From the NCBI RefSeq assembly GCF_037969725.1, contig NZ_CP150203.1:1938001-2002000 (forward strand): a stretch of DNA of 64,000 nucleotides. Direction: 5' to 3'. Of the stretch, positions 45,515 through 55,773 are shown piece by piece (position 1 is the first letter of the stretch; the number at the start of each line of letters is the position of its first letter). The translations under genes were made by a program, and so were the position numbers. The DNA comes from Paenibacillus sp. FSL W8-0426. GTDB taxonomy: Bacteria; Bacillota; Bacilli; Paenibacillales; Paenibacillaceae. A model generated the notes under the pieces. It saw only the letters and a list, made by a program, of their open reading frames with translations, was not told the origin of the DNA and did not search any database.

Positions 45515-46546
45515 ATGGCGGGTGAGTTGCCATATGAAGCGCCTCTGGTTGAGATGCGCAAAAAGATTGAAGAACTGATCCAGTTCGGCCAGGAGAAAGG
45601 CATTGATTTTACGGAGGAAATTGCCAGGCTGGAAGAGCGATATCAACGTTTGGAAGAGGAAATTTATTCCGGAATTACGGCTGCACAAAAAATGCATTTG
45701 GCGCGGCATCAGCAGCGTCCGACCGCACTTGACCTGATTCAGCTTGTTTTCACCGATTTCATAGAATTGCATGGGGACCGCATGTTCGGCGACGATTTGG
45801 CCGTCGTAGGGGGCCTTGCCAGATTGAACGGACAAACGGTGACCGTGATCGGGCAACAGCGGGGGAAAGATACGAAAGACAACATCGCCCGTTTTTTCGG
45901 GAGCGCGCATCCGGAGGGATTCCGGAAAGGGCTGCGCCTGATGAAACAGGCGGACAAATTCGGCCGCCCAATTATTACGTTTATTGATACTAAAGGGGCG
46001 TATCCGGGTAATACTGCAGAAGAGAGAGGCCAATCCGAAGCCATTGCCCGCAACCTGCTGGAAATGGCCAAGTTGTCCGTGCCCGTCATCGTTGTGGTAA
46101 TTGGCGAAGGCGGCAGCGGCGGTGCGCTGGCTTTTGCCGTGGGCAACCGCGTGCTGATGCTTGAGCATGCCATCTATTCGGCCATTTCTCCGAACGGCGC
46201 TGCGTCGATTCTGTGGAAGGACGCTTCCAAGGCAGATCAGGCGGCAGAGGCGATGAAAATTACCGCGAGCGACCTGCTCGACATGCAGGTGATTGAGGAG
46301 ATCGTTCCCGAGCCGCGCGGAGGAGCTCATCGCAATTACGAAGAAACCGCGGAGGTTATTCGCGAAGCCATTGTTCGTCATTTGGGCGAAATCGGCAGCT
46401 GGAGCGGGGAGCAGCTTAGACAGGATCGTTATGAAAAATTCCGCAAAATCGGATCCATTTCATTCGAAAAGCCAGCGGAAGCGGAGGCCTCCGAACCGCC
46501 CGTGGAAGCTGAACCGGTGAGAAATTTGTCGGGAAATGCGGAATGA
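45515..46546 (+). CDS. accA: Acetyl-CoA carboxylase, carboxyltransferase subunit alpha
   Basis: Alpha half of the same enzyme, 343 residues. Recognised by the N-terminal helices ([19 protein letters not shown]), then [39 protein letters not shown] and [20 protein letters not shown], which bind the carboxybiotin. AAGGGAGG inside the end of accD is its ribosome site. In B. subtilis pfkA follows accA; here only 105 bases separate accA from pyk. Confidence 0.97.
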   Translation: MAGELPYEAPLVEMRKKIEELIQFGQEKGIDFTEEIARLEERYQRLEEEIYSGITAAQKMHLARHQQRPTALDLIQLVFTDFIELHGDRMFGDDLAVVGGLARLNGQTVTVIGQQRGKDTKDNIARFFGSAHPEGFRKGLRLMKQADKFGRPIITFIDTKGAYPGNTAEERGQSEAIARNLLEMAKLSVPVIVVVIGEGGSGGALAFAVGNRVLMLEHAIYSAISPNGAASILWKDASKADQAAEAMKITASDLLDMQVIEEIVPEPRGGAHRNYEETAEVIREAIVRHLGEIGSWSGEQLRQDRYEKFRKIGSISFEKPAEAEASEPPVEAEPVRNLSGNAE

Positions 46547-46651
46547 TGTGACGAAATTCCTATACAAATGCTCAAAAATGTAGTAAATTTAATAGTTGGA
46601 AAAAGAAAAAAACAGATAAAGAGAGACCTTTAAAATCGGAGGAAACCCAAA

Positions 46652-48079
46652 ATGCGCAAAACGAAAATCGTTTGTACCATCGGACCATCCAGCGAATCGC
46701 TGGAGAACACGAAGAAATTGATTACGGCCGGCATGAATGTAGCCCGTCTGAACTTCTCCCACGGTGATTTCGATGAGCACGGCGGACGGATCAAAAACAT
46801 TCGCCAAGCAAGCGAAGAATTGAACAAAACAGTAGCTATTCTGCTGGACACCAAAGGACCGGAAATTCGGACAGGTAAACTCGAAGTTGAATCGATCGAT
46901 TTGGTTCAGGACGAGTACATCACGTTGACAACAGAAGAAATTCTGGGCAACAAAGATCGTATTTCCATTACGTATGCAGATCTCCCGAAAGATGTAGCGC
47001 CGGGATCTACCATTCTGATCGACGACGGTCTGATCGGACTTACCGTTGTGGAAGTACAAGGCACCGAGATCAAATGCCGCATCGTTAACGGCGGTACGAT
47101 CAAAAGCAAAAAAGGTGTTAACGTTCCAGGCGTTGCCATTTCTCTGCCGGGTATTACGGAAAAAGATGCGAACGATATCGTATTCGGTATCGAACAAGGC
47201 GTCGATTTCATCGCGGCTTCTTTCGTGCGTAAAGCAAGCGACGTGCTGGAAATCCGCGAATTGTTGGAAAAACACAATGCAGGCCATATTCAAATCATCT
47301 CCAAAATCGAGAACCAACAAGGTGTCGACAACCTGGACGAAATCCTTGAAGTGTCCGACGGCCTGATGGTTGCCCGTGGAGACCTGGGTGTTGAAATTCC
47401 TGCGGAAGAAGTGCCATTGGTACAAAAACGCATGATCGAAAAATGTAACGTTGCTGGCAAACCGGTTATTACGGCAACACAAATGCTGGATTCCATGCAG
47501 CGCAACCCGCGTCCTACTCGTGCGGAAGCTTCCGACGTAGCGAACGCGATTTTCGACGGCACGGATGCCATCATGCTTTCGGGCGAAACGGCTGCCGGTA
47601 AATATCCGGTAGAATCCGTTCTGACGATGTCCCGCATCGCCGAAAAAGCGGAATCTGCGCTTCCTTACCAGGAGCTGTACCTGAAACAACGCGTGGCTCA
47701 ACAAACGACGGTTACGGAAGCGATCAGCCAATCGGTTGCGCTGTCCGCTCAAGACCTGAACGCCAAAGCGATCATCACTTCCACGGAATCCGGCCATACG
47801 GCTCGCATGGTATCCAAATACCGTCCGGAAGCTCCGATCATCGCGGTAACAACGGAAGACAGAACTTCCCGCCGCCTGGCGCTTGCTTGGGGCGTTACGC
47901 CGGTGAAAGGCAGACGTTGCGATTCGACGGATTCCTTGTTCGAGAACGCAATCGAAGGCGGTCTGAAATCCGGCATTGTCAAAGAAGGAGATCTGGTTGT
48001 CATCACTGCGGGTGTACCTCTGGGCCGCTCCGGTTCCACCAACCTGATCAAAGTTAGCCAAATTCCAAACAACGCTTAA
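46652..48079 (+). CDS. pyk: Pyruvate kinase
   Basis: Last ATP-forming step of glycolysis. 475 residues. Features: [15 protein letters not shown] at the start, [13 protein letters not shown], the catalytic-lysine and metal region [28 protein letters not shown] and TATQMLDSM, then the C-terminal regulatory domain ending [13 protein letters not shown]. subtilis Pyk is 585 residues because of an extra C-terminal domain; that domain is absent here. The codon use looks like a highly expressed gene. CGGAGG precedes the ATG. Confidence 0.98.
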   Translation: MRKTKIVCTIGPSSESLENTKKLITAGMNVARLNFSHGDFDEHGGRIKNIRQASEELNKTVAILLDTKGPEIRTGKLEVESIDLVQDEYITLTTEEILGNKDRISITYADLPKDVAPGSTILIDDGLIGLTVVEVQGTEIKCRIVNGGTIKSKKGVNVPGVAISLPGITEKDANDIVFGIEQGVDFIAASFVRKASDVLEIRELLEKHNAGHIQIISKIENQQGVDNLDEILEVSDGLMVARGDLGVEIPAEEVPLVQKRMIEKCNVAGKPVITATQMLDSMQRNPRPTRAEASDVANAIFDGTDAIMLSGETAAGKYPVESVLTMSRIAEKAESALPYQELYLKQRVAQQTTVTEAISQSVALSAQDLNAKAIITSTESGHTARMVSKYRPEAPIIAVTTEDRTSRRLALAWGVTPVKGRRCDSTDSLFENAIEGGLKSGIVKEGDLVVITAGVPLGRSGSTNLIKVSQIPNNA

Positions 48080-48108
48080 TGGTTCGTAAGAACATCGAAG
48101 CAGCATGA

Positions 48109-48142
48109 AGCAATGGGGCGTTTTGCGCCCCATTGCTTTTTA
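48109..48142 (+). terminator. Terminator after pyk
   Basis: AGCAATGGGGCG / CGCCCCATTGCT with a TTTTG loop, followed by TTTTAT. Confidence 0.9.
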
Positions 48143-48167
48143 TTTCGAATCAAAGGAGGCAGGGACA

Positions 48168-48674
48168 ATGCAGCATTCGGGCAATGGCAATTGGTACATG
48201 ACAAAGCTCCGCGTTCGGTATCAGGAGAGCGACCAGATGGGGGTCGTGTACCATATGAACTACGTGAACTGGTTTGAGATCGGCAGGACCGAGACGATTC
48301 GCCAAATGGGGTATTCATATCGTAAAATAGAGGAGCAGGGGTTTCTGCTTCCCGTCACCGGATTGGATGTAAAATATCACAAGCCGGCCCGGTATGATGA
48401 TGAAATCATGATTTTTACCCGAATTGCTGCGTTTAGCGGCTTGCGCCTGAATTACGAGTATGACGTGAGACGCATGACTTCAGACTCTTCCGGTCAGGCT
48501 GACGGCGAGCTGCGGGTATGGTCATCCGAGGAATCGCTTCCCGGAGAACGTTTGGTTACCGGTGCTACCCAGCACGTATGGGTAAACCGGGACTGGAAGC
48601 CGGTCAGGCTGGATAAGGCAGCCTCTGAGCTTTACAGCGCGCTTGAGAAAGTGTGGCTTTCAGGAAAGGGGTAA
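48168..48674 (+). CDS. Acyl-CoA thioesterase, 4HBT/YbgC family
   Basis: Hotdog-fold thioesterase of 168 residues. The catalytic signature is RYQESDQMGVVYHMNYVNWFE (its Asp in ESDQMG is the family nucleophile or base), followed by TETIRQMGYSYRKIEEQG and VKYHKPARYDDEI. It would hydrolyse short or medium acyl-CoA; the true substrate is unknown. AAAGGAGG fixes the ATG at 48168, although the frame is open to 48105. fxsA follows six bases after the stop. Confidence 0.88.
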   Translation: MQHSGNGNWYMTKLRVRYQESDQMGVVYHMNYVNWFEIGRTETIRQMGYSYRKIEEQGFLLPVTGLDVKYHKPARYDDEIMIFTRIAAFSGLRLNYEYDVRRMTSDSSGQADGELRVWSSEESLPGERLVTGATQHVWVNRDWKPVRLDKAASELYSALEKVWLSGKG

Positions 48675-48680
48675 TTCGCA

Positions 48681-49076
48681 ATGCGAAGATGGATGTGGGG
48701 CATATTATTGATTGTTCCGGTCATCGAACTGTTTGGTTTTATTGTTATGAGCGACTGGATCGGGGCTGGAAAGACGCTGCTGCTCATGCTTCTCACGTCC
48801 TTGATCGGTATAGCCATGCTGCAATTTGAGGGACGGAAAGTGCTCTATGACGCAAGAGCAGAAATGGAGCGCGGACAGGTGCCCGGCCGAAAAATGGTGG
48901 ATGGGCTGTTGGTGTTCGTTGGCGGTTTTCTTTTGCTGATTCCCGGTTTTGTTACGGATCTGATCGGGTTCACGCTTGTCTTTCCGATAACACGCGCCGT
49001 ATACCGCTTGTTCTTCCTGGGGTGGCTTGAGAAAAAAATGAAAAACGGCAGCATCACATTTTACCGCCGACGGTGA
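48681..49076 (+). CDS. fxsA: FxsA family membrane protein
   Basis: Membrane protein of 131 residues: WGILLIVPVIELFGFIVM, TLLLMLLTSLIGIAMLQFEG and the GRKMVDGLLVFVGGFLLLIP motif of FxsA, ending with a basic cytosolic tail. In E. coli it relieves phage T7 exclusion by F; the normal role is unknown. The place between pyk and ytvI is that of ytzA in B. subtilis. Confidence 0.93.
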   Translation: MRRWMWGILLIVPVIELFGFIVMSDWIGAGKTLLLMLLTSLIGIAMLQFEGRKVLYDARAEMERGQVPGRKMVDGLLVFVGGFLLLIPGFVTDLIGFTLVFPITRAVYRLFFLGWLEKKMKNGSITFYRRR

Positions 49077-49109
49077 CATGAAGGTTGTCCGGAACTGGCG
49101 TATTCATTG

Positions 49110-49157
49110 AAAAGAGGCTTCGTGCTGCAGCATACGCTGCAAGCGATGCCTCTTTTG
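49110..49157. terminator. Bidirectional terminator between fxsA and ytvI
   Basis: AAAAGAGGC and GCCTCTTTT pair outside an inner GCTGCAGCATACGCTGCAAGC stem; convergent genes on both sides. Confidence 0.75.
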
Positions 49158-49160
49158 CGT

Positions 49161-50279
49161 TCAACGAACCTTCCCGTTGACAACGTAGTTGCGTAAATCA
49201 CGAAATACGTTGGCCCGGTTGAAGGCATCAAGAATGACCAGACTGACCGGGCCGATGATCAGCCCAAGCACGCCGAACAGCTTGAGTCCGACAAACATGC
49301 CGACAAGGGTAGCGAGCGGGTCCAATCCCACGCTGCTGGCCAACACTTTCGGTTCGATCATCTGTCTGGCGACGAGTACGATCAAATAGATCACGGCGAT
49401 GCCGATGCCCAGATAGGGATCGCCGTTCATAAGCAGATATGCCGCCCACGGAACCATGACCAGACCAACGCCGAGGTAAGGCAGCAGATCGACAAGTCCA
49501 ATCATCAATGCAATGGTAAAGGCGGATTTGACCTGAAGGACGAGCAAACCGATCATCACGAACAGAGCCGTAATGGAAATCATGATGAGCTGGGCACGGA
49601 CGTAACCGAACAAAGCCTTTCTCAAATCATTCCAGATGTCAACGATCGGTCTGCGAATGGCCGCAGGAACCCAGCGTGAAACGGTATCGCCATGTCTGGC
49701 CCAGTTCTTGCTGATGAAGAAGGCGGCCAGCAAAATGACAATGAAAACTGCGCCCATACTCGGCAAGGAGGTCAGGAAGTTTACGATGCCGTTGAAAAAA
49801 CCGGTGACGAGATCCGTGACGGCTGTTCCGACCGTTTCCGTCGTTTTGCTGATATTGTTGTTGATGGTTTCCCGATAGTTGGGGTTATCTCTGTAAAAGC
49901 TGCTTATTTGCTCGATGAGGTTCTGGATCGTATCGCTTTGGGTCCAGCGAACCAATGCATCCCTGAGTTCGTCGATATGCAAGTCAAAGCTTGCCGTCAG
50001 CGAGATAACCTCCCGCACAATGCGGGTGACCGCGGCAGATAAGATGACCATTACGGCTCCGAAGTAAAGAATGAGCGAAAAAGTCGCGGCCAGCCAGCGG
50101 GGAAAACGGACTTTCCTCTGAAGCACCGATACAAGCGGGTTCATGGCATAAGCGATGAGCCAGGCAATAAGGAAAGGGTACAAAAGCGGGAACAGCAGAT
50201 AGACGGACACGGCAGCCAGGAGGGTCGCAATAATGACCCACAGGCCGCGGAGCAGTCGTTTCGCTACAATTTTGTCCAC
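49161..50279 (-). CDS. ytvI: AI-2E/YtvI family sporulation membrane protein
   Basis: Polytopic membrane protein of 372 residues, UPF0118/AI-2E transporter family, YtvI branch. About seven to eight transmembrane segments (for example LLFPLLYPFLIAWLIAYAMN, FIVILLAAFFISKNW, GLVDLLPYLGVGLVMVPWAA), with a soluble loop at about 100-160. The family name does not prove autoinducer transport; YtvI belongs to the sporulation set. AAGGAG nine bases upstream favours the GTG at 50279 over longer frames. Confidence 0.9.
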   Translation of the reverse strand: MDKIVAKRLLRGLWVIIATLLAAVSVYLLFPLLYPFLIAWLIAYAMNPLVSVLQRKVRFPRWLAATFSLILYFGAVMVILSAAVTRIVREVISLTASFDLHIDELRDALVRWTQSDTIQNLIEQISSFYRDNPNYRETINNNISKTTETVGTAVTDLVTGFFNGIVNFLTSLPSMGAVFIVILLAAFFISKNWARHGDTVSRWVPAAIRRPIVDIWNDLRKALFGYVRAQLIMISITALFVMIGLLVLQVKSAFTIALMIGLVDLLPYLGVGLVMVPWAAYLLMNGDPYLGIGIAVIYLIVLVARQMIEPKVLASSVGLDPLATLVGMFVGLKLFGVLGLIIGPVSLVILDAFNRANVFRDLRNYVVNGKVR

Positions 50280-50630
50280 AATCACGTCTCCTTCCGAATG
50301 GGCAAGCATCAGGCTTTCGTAGACTGCATGGGAGGCAAGAGAAAACGGAATACGAGGTTACCGATCGATCAGCTCCATTCTTTTCCTGCTTCCTAGAGTA
50401 TGCCAGATCAGGAAGAAACATAGCAATGGGAAACGGAAGAATTCTCAGATTTGTATACGTACAATTAAATATAATCAATGTAAATCCTTCATGTTGTGTA
50501 ATTGTGCGATGGCTATAGTCTAGTAGACCTAGGTATTTTTTTATATAATTTTAGAAAAAAGATACATTCTAAAGCAAAGTTGTGATATTATACTTAAGTC
50601 TTAATTACTATATAGTAGGAGGAGAAAACA
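50280..50630. other. AT-rich intergenic region
   Basis: About 350 bases between ytvI (minus) and the DUF4064-like gene (plus), strongly AT-rich in its right half (50460-50630), consistent with two divergent promoters. No gene is seen. Confidence 0.5.
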
Positions 50631-50969
50631 TTGTTCGCAATGGGCTTGATTGCCGGTATATTCGGTATTATTGCATCGATTGTCGCTTTGATGATCGGAG
50701 GAATCGATGCGGCATTTTCCGAAAGCGGAACATCCAGCGTGACAGGGCTTGCAATTTCAGCACTTCTGTTCAGCATTTTAGGAATTGTAGGGGCAGCGTT
50801 CACCAAAAGCAAACCAAAGCTGGCTGGCTGGTTGATGCTTGTTAGTGGGGTTGCCGGGTTTATCAGTATTTCTATGTTCTACATATTATCAGGAGTACTC
50901 TTTATTGTAGCAGGGTTCATGGGGATCCTTAGTAAGAAGAAGGTCGTACAGGAAGCGCGCCCGAATTGA
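50631..50969 (+). CDS. DUF4064-like small membrane protein
   Basis: Protein of 112 residues with four predicted membrane segments (IAGIFGIIASIVALMIGGI, LAISALLFSILGIVGAAFT, LAGWLMLVSGVAGFI, SGVLFIVAGFMGIL) and a short charged tail, the plan of DUF4064 proteins. The start is a TTG at 50631, about 8 bases after AGGAGGAG. Function unknown. Base composition is lower in GC than the flanking genes. Confidence 0.7.
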   Translation: MFAMGLIAGIFGIIASIVALMIGGIDAAFSESGTSSVTGLAISALLFSILGIVGAAFTKSKPKLAGWLMLVSGVAGFISISMFYILSGVLFIVAGFMGILSKKKVVQEARPN

Positions 50970-51000
50970 AGCTAACAAAAATTAGTTATATGCACTGAGC

Positions 51001-51035
51001 AAAAAGTCTCTGCCAACACGGACAGAGGCTTTTTG
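51001..51035 (+). terminator. Terminator after the DUF4064-like gene
   Basis: AAAGTCTCTG / CAGAGGCTTT around a ten-base loop, followed by TTTG. Confidence 0.8.
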
Positions 51036-51696
51036 TTATGCTCCAATTTCCATGGGTTTTATTGGTTTGTTGGTTAGCGTTCAAATGGGAGCCATCCAAA
51101 TGGATTTGGCAGCAGCAGTTAATATCAAGGATTTATGTTATATAATTCGGAATTTTTTATAATAAAATCAGTGATTGCGCACAAAAAAAGCAGGAGACAA
51201 GAACCCGCAAATTCTAGTGTTTTTCATCTAGAAAACCACTTACAATCCGGCTAAAACAGGCCAAAACATATAGAAATACAATGGCACAACAAATACTGGA
51301 AGAACCTGTTGCATCAATGAAAAGAAACGATAAGACACATATTGAAACCGATTGCAACAGCCAAATGATTATCAGTGTGATAAAGAAGTTTAATGCCCTA
51401 ATGACACTTGACGATGTTCACATAAACGACAAAATCCAGTATGATGTTATAAGGAAATGACGATTGACAGATAAGAATTGCGTAATTTGGAAATTTTACC
51501 AACTTATTTAATGTAAATGTTTTCAAAAGTTTGTTGATGCTTGGCCGTTGCCTGTGAACCCATGGATCGGAGATGTCTGATCTGAGCAGAACGACCTCAT
51601 GCGCGAGAACCACTCCTGCCAGACCCGGTCTGGCTTCTCTGCAAGTACGACGATAGTTGTTTTTCTTATTTCGCTTATTAAAAGGAGAGATGTAAT
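51036..51696. other. Long AT-rich leader upstream of citZ
   Basis: 660 bases with no confident gene. It holds a putative promoter TTCACA (51417-51422), 17 bases, TATGAT (51440-51445), and a CcpA-type site at 51511-51526. A 59-codon frame at 51281-51460 overlaps that promoter and lacks a ribosome site. Confidence 0.5.
51511..51526 (+). promoter_or_regulatory. Putative cre (CcpA) site upstream of citZ
   Basis: ATGTAAATGTTTTCAA fits the cre consensus WTGNNARCGNWWWCAW at every fixed position except C to T in the centre. citZ is under CcpA control in B. subtilis. It lies downstream of the putative promoter, where a bound repressor would block elongation. Confidence 0.55.
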
Positions 51697-52809
51697 ATGA
51701 CAGCTACCAAAGGCTTGGAAGGCATCGTTGCGGCGACCTCTTCGATCAGTTCCATTGTGGACGGCGTGCTCACGTATCGCGGTTACAATATTGACGATTT
51801 GGCTGAGCATGCAAGCTTCGAAGAAGTGGCCTACCTGTTGTGGTTCGGCAAACTTCCAAACGCTAATGAACTGGAAACCCTGAAGAACAGCCTGAGCGAG
51901 TATGCGGCGATCCCCGACGAATTGATTGCGCAAATTCGGCTGTATCCAAAAAGCATGAACACGATGGCGGCACTTCGTTCCGCGATCTCGGCATTGGGCC
52001 TTTATGACAGTCAGGCAGACGAAATGACGGCCGAGGCCAATGAGAACAAGGCAGTCAAACTGCAAGCGCAATTGCCTACCATCGTTGCAGCGATAGCCCG
52101 TATACGTCAAGGCAAAGACCCCGTGTCTCCAAAAGAAGGCGCTTCCATTGCAGAAAACTTCTTGTATATGCTGACAGGCGAGGAGCCGTCCGAAACGGCT
52201 GTTAAAGCGTTCGACCAGGCACTCGTCCTTCATGCCGATCACGAGTTGAACGCGTCGACATTTGCTGCCCGCGTAACGGTAGCGACCTTGTCTGATATTT
52301 ACTCCGGCGTTACTTCTGCCATCGGAGCGCTGAAAGGTCCGTTGCACGGCGGCGCGAACGAAGCGGTGATGAAGATGCTGAACGAAATCGGTACGCCGGA
52401 TCGTTTGGAATCCTTCATTCAGGAGAAGCTCAACAACCGCGAGAAGATCATGGGTTTCGGACACCGCGTTTACAAAAACGGCGATCCACGGGCCAAACAT
52501 CTGCAAAAGATGTCCAGAGAGCTCGGGGAGATGAACAACGATACTCGTCTTTACGAAATGTCCGTCAAAATCGAAGAGATGGTTACGGGCCAAAAGGGAC
52601 TGAAACCAAACGTGGATTTCTATTCCGCATCGGTGTACACACAACTGGGCATCGATCACGAATTGTTCACGCCGATTTTTGCCATTAGCCGCGTATCGGG
52701 CTGGACAGCTCACATCCTGGAGCAGCTTTCCGATAACCGGATCATTCGTCCACGCGCGGAGTATACGGGACCTGCTGAGCAGAAGTACGTTGCGATTGGG
52801 TTTCGCTAA
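51697..52809 (+). CDS. citZ: Citrate synthase
   Basis: First tricarboxylic acid cycle enzyme: oxaloacetate plus acetyl-CoA to citrate. 370 residues. It begins with GLEGIVAATSSISSIVDGVL; catalytic residues are the histidine and alanine-rich region HADHELNASTFAAR, GPLHGGANEAVMKML, the FGHRVYKNGDPRAKHLQ loop, and the C-terminal RPRAEYTGP. AAAAGGAGAG precedes the ATG. Heads citZ-icd-mdh as in B. subtilis. Confidence 0.98.
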   Translation: MTATKGLEGIVAATSSISSIVDGVLTYRGYNIDDLAEHASFEEVAYLLWFGKLPNANELETLKNSLSEYAAIPDELIAQIRLYPKSMNTMAALRSAISALGLYDSQADEMTAEANENKAVKLQAQLPTIVAAIARIRQGKDPVSPKEGASIAENFLYMLTGEEPSETAVKAFDQALVLHADHELNASTFAARVTVATLSDIYSGVTSAIGALKGPLHGGANEAVMKMLNEIGTPDRLESFIQEKLNNREKIMGFGHRVYKNGDPRAKHLQKMSRELGEMNNDTRLYEMSVKIEEMVTGQKGLKPNVDFYSASVYTQLGIDHELFTPIFAISRVSGWTAHILEQLSDNRIIRPRAEYTGPAEQKYVAIGFR

Positions 52810-52866
52810 TTGATGGAAAAACCAGTATAATAAACAACGATGAGGCGAAGGGGCTGCTCATACCGG

Positions 52867-52901
52867 GTTGAAGAGCCATGCATGGGCTCCCCTCCTTCAA
52901 C
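52867..52901 (+). other. Stem-loop between citZ and icd
   Basis: GTTGAAG pairs with CTTCAAC outside an inner GCC/GGGC stem around ATGCAT. No T run follows, so it is not a typical terminator and may be an mRNA processing or stability element. Confidence 0.45.
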
Positions 52902-52959
52902 ATAAGTACAAGCACGGCATGTATATGCCGGGGATATTATTACACTTAGGGAGGAATTA

Positions 52960-54258
52960 GTGACCATGAAATTAGAAAAATTTGCTCATCCAACTGAAGG
53001 AGAAAAAATTCAGATTGATAACGGCGCATTGCAAGTGCCTAATAACCCGATTATTCCATTCATCGAAGGCGACGGCACGGGCCGTGACATCTGGAAAGCG
53101 TCCAAGCGCGTTCTGGATGCGGCTGTGGACAAAGCTTACGGCGGCAGCAAAAAGATTGCATGGTACGAAGTATTTGCCGGAGAGAAAGCATTCAATACAT
53201 ACGGAGAATGGCTTCCAAACGATACACTTGAAGCAATCCGTGAGTACATTGTAGCGATCAAAGGACCTCTGACAACACCGATCGGCGGCGGCATCCGTTC
53301 CCTGAACGTTGCGCTGCGCCAGGAACTCGACCTGTATGTTTGCCTGCGTCCTGTACGTTACTTCAACGGCGTTCCATCCCCGGTAAAGCGTCCTGACCTG
53401 GTAGATATGGTCATTTTCCGCGAAAACACCGAGGACATCTACGCAGGAATCGAGTATGCGGAAGGTTCCGAAGAAGTGAAAAAAGTGATCCAGTTCCTGC
53501 AGCAGGAAATGGGCGTCAACAAAATCCGTTTCCCTGAAACTTCCGGGATCGGCATCAAGCCTGTATCTTCCGAAGGCTCCAAACGTTTGGTACGTGCGGC
53601 AGTGCAATACGCCATCGACCACAACCGCAAGAGCGTAACGTTGGTACACAAAGGCAACATCATGAAATTCACCGAAGGTGCTTTCAAAAACTGGGGATAC
53701 GAAGTAGCTGAAGAGGAATTCGGCGATAAAGTGTTCACTTGGGCTCAATACGACAAAATCAAGGATGAGCAAGGCACGGATGCTGCAAACGCAGCGCAAA
53801 AAGCGGCAGAAGATGCAGGCAAAATCATCATCAAAGATGCCATCGCCGACATCGCTTTGCAGCAAGTCCTGACTCGTCCAGCCGAGTTTGACGTCATTGC
53901 GACATTGAACCTGAACGGTGACTACCTGTCCGATGCACTGGCTGCGCAAGTTGGCGGAATCGGTATTGCTCCGGGCGCAAACATCAACTATGTGACTGGC
54001 CACGCGATCTTCGAAGCAACTCACGGTACTGCACCGAAATATGCGGACAAAGACGTGGTAAACCCAGGCTCGGTTATTTTGTCCGGCGTGATGCTGCTTG
54101 AGCATCTTGGCTGGCAAGAAGCGGCTGACCTCATTTACAAAGGCATGGAAACTGCCATCAACAACAAAACGGTTACTTATGACTTTGCACGTTTGATGGA
54201 AGGCGCAACCGAAGTGAAATGCTCCGAGTTTGCCGACCAAATCATTAATAACCTGTAA
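52960..54258 (+). CDS. icd: Isocitrate dehydrogenase (NADP)
   Basis: Converts isocitrate to 2-oxoglutarate. 432 residues, very close along its whole length to B. subtilis Icd. Landmarks: [14 protein letters not shown], the substrate and phosphorylation-site segment [27 protein letters not shown], the [19 protein letters not shown] cofactor region and [21 protein letters not shown] at 52960 is 5 bases after AGGGAGG; an ATG at 52966 is the alternative. mdh follows after 15 bases. Confidence 0.97.
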   Translation: MTMKLEKFAHPTEGEKIQIDNGALQVPNNPIIPFIEGDGTGRDIWKASKRVLDAAVDKAYGGSKKIAWYEVFAGEKAFNTYGEWLPNDTLEAIREYIVAIKGPLTTPIGGGIRSLNVALRQELDLYVCLRPVRYFNGVPSPVKRPDLVDMVIFRENTEDIYAGIEYAEGSEEVKKVIQFLQQEMGVNKIRFPETSGIGIKPVSSEGSKRLVRAAVQYAIDHNRKSVTLVHKGNIMKFTEGAFKNWGYEVAEEEFGDKVFTWAQYDKIKDEQGTDAANAAQKAAEDAGKIIIKDAIADIALQQVLTRPAEFDVIATLNLNGDYLSDALAAQVGGIGIAPGANINYVTGHAIFEATHGTAPKYADKDVVNPGSVILSGVMLLEHLGWQEAADLIYKGMETAINNKTVTYDFARLMEGATEVKCSEFADQIINNL

Positions 54259-54273
54259 AGGGAGACGATCACG

Positions 54274-55215
54274 TTGACGATCCAGCGCAAAAAAATCACC
54301 GTTGTCGGCGCCGGGTTTACCGGAGCCACGACCGCTCTGATGCTTGCCCAAAAAGAACTTGGGGACGTCGTACTGGTAGATATTCCGCAATTGGAGAACC
54401 CGACAAAAGGCAAAGCGCTTGACATGATGGAGGCGAGTCCGGTTCAAGGGTTTGACAGCAATATCATCGGTACTTCCAGCTATGAGGATGCTGCTGGTTC
54501 CGATATCGTCATCATCACGGCCGGCATTGCCCGCAAACCGGGCATGAGCCGCGATGATCTGGTCAACACGAATGCAGGCATCGTAAAGTCCGTTTGTGAA
54601 AATGTGAAGGTGCATTGCCCTGATTCCATTGTCATCATTTTGAGCAATCCGGTAGATGCGATGACCTACGCGGCGTACCAGACTTTAGGTTTCCCGAAAA
54701 ACCGGGTTATCGGCCAATCCGGCGTGCTTGATACGGCCCGTTACTGCACATTTATCGCTCAGGAGCTGAATGTATCGGTAGAAGACGTTCGCGGTTTCGT
54801 CCTTGGCGGACATGGAGATGACATGGTGCCTCTGGTGAGATATTCCAGCGTCGGCGGCATTCCGATCGATACGTTGATTCCTGCGGACCGCATCGAAGCG
54901 ATCGTTCAGCGCACGCGCGTGGGCGGCGGCGAAATCGTCAATCTGCTGGGCAACGGCAGCGCCTATTACGCCCCGGCAGCCTCTCTCGTGCAGATGGCCG
55001 AGGCGATTTTGAAGGATAAGAAACGAATAATTCCGGTTATTGCATACTTGGAAGGCGAGTACGGCTACAATGATTTGTTCTTGGGCGTACCAACCATCCT
55101 GGGCGGCGACGGCATTGAAAAGGTGTTTGAACTGGAGTTGACGGAAGACGAGAAAGCGGCTTTGGACAAATCCGCCGAAGCTGTTCGCAATGTCATTTCA
55201 GTCGTGAACCTTTAA
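54274..55215 (+). CDS. mdh: Malate dehydrogenase
   Basis: LDH-like malate dehydrogenase of 313 residues. The NAD loop is [15 protein letters not shown], substrate-binding arginine comes in [11 protein letters not shown], and catalytic Asp/His lie in [13 protein letters not shown] and [15 protein letters not shown]. Starts at a TTG, 10 bases after AGGGAG. Last gene of citZ-icd-mdh; a terminator follows. Confidence 0.98.
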   Translation: MTIQRKKITVVGAGFTGATTALMLAQKELGDVVLVDIPQLENPTKGKALDMMEASPVQGFDSNIIGTSSYEDAAGSDIVIITAGIARKPGMSRDDLVNTNAGIVKSVCENVKVHCPDSIVIILSNPVDAMTYAAYQTLGFPKNRVIGQSGVLDTARYCTFIAQELNVSVEDVRGFVLGGHGDDMVPLVRYSSVGGIPIDTLIPADRIEAIVQRTRVGGGEIVNLLGNGSAYYAPAASLVQMAEAILKDKKRIIPVIAYLEGEYGYNDLFLGVPTILGGDGIEKVFELELTEDEKAALDKSAEAVRNVISVVNL

Positions 55216-55242
55216 ATTTGAACATTTCCCAAACAGCAATCA

Positions 55243-55275
55243 AGAAACCTTCGGAGATTCCGGAGGTTTTCTTTT
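55243..55275 (+). terminator. Terminator of the citZ-icd-mdh operon
   Basis: GAAACCTTCGGA / TCCGGAGGTTTTC around GAT, followed by TTTTC. Confidence 0.8.
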
Positions 55276-55347
55276 CTTTGGATAACTTCACCAGTATAAT
55301 GGGATGTGATGAATAGCACACATTGCTTATTGAGGAGGATGAAGGGT

Positions 55348-55773
55348 TTGGGTATGGTGATGTATTTGCTCCATATTGTCGGAGCGCTGTCTATGGGGTT
55401 CTATTTAATCTTGCCGTTTGTGGTTGGTAAAATTCGCACGCTGAGCTCTGCTGCGCAGGAGGGAACGTTCACAACGCTCCGTTCGCTGAACAAAGTGGCT
55501 CAATATGGTCTGATCATTCAACTGCTTACCGGGGGTTACCTCATGACCAAAGGGGAGTACTCCCATCTATGGATGACCATTGTTGTTCTTTTGCTGCTGG
55601 CCATTGCGGCGATCGGTGGCATTATGGGCAAACCGCTGCGACTCGCGGCAGAAGGCGCGAGGAGCAATCAGGATGTCCGTTCGTACCAGAGCAAAATCAG
55701 TACATTCAGCGCATTGCTGGCCGTATTTTTGCTCGTCATGGTTTATCTGATGGTAAACCCCGGCGTGATCTAA
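55348..55773 (+). CDS. DUF2269-like membrane protein
   Basis: Membrane protein of 141 residues with four segments (VMYLLHIVGALSMGFYLILP, VAQYGLIIQLLTGGYLM, MTIVVLLLLAIAAIGGIMG, TFSALLAVFLLVMVYLMV), the plan of DUF2269 proteins. Function unknown. GAGGAGG at 55332-55338 touches one ATG and is too far from another; a TTG at 55348 is 9 bases away and is preferred. Not found here in B. subtilis. Confidence 0.65.
   Translation: MGMVMYLLHIVGALSMGFYLILPFVVGKIRTLSSAAQEGTFTTLRSLNKVAQYGLIIQLLTGGYLMTKGEYSHLWMTIVVLLLLAIAAIGGIMGKPLRLAAEGARSNQDVRSYQSKISTFSALLAVFLLVMVYLMVNPGVI

Noticed and set aside
51281..51460. 59-codon open frame upstream of citZ
   Set aside because: No ribosome site, and it overlaps a plausible citZ promoter; its AT-rich composition makes chance likely. 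A protein-level search in relatives would settle it.
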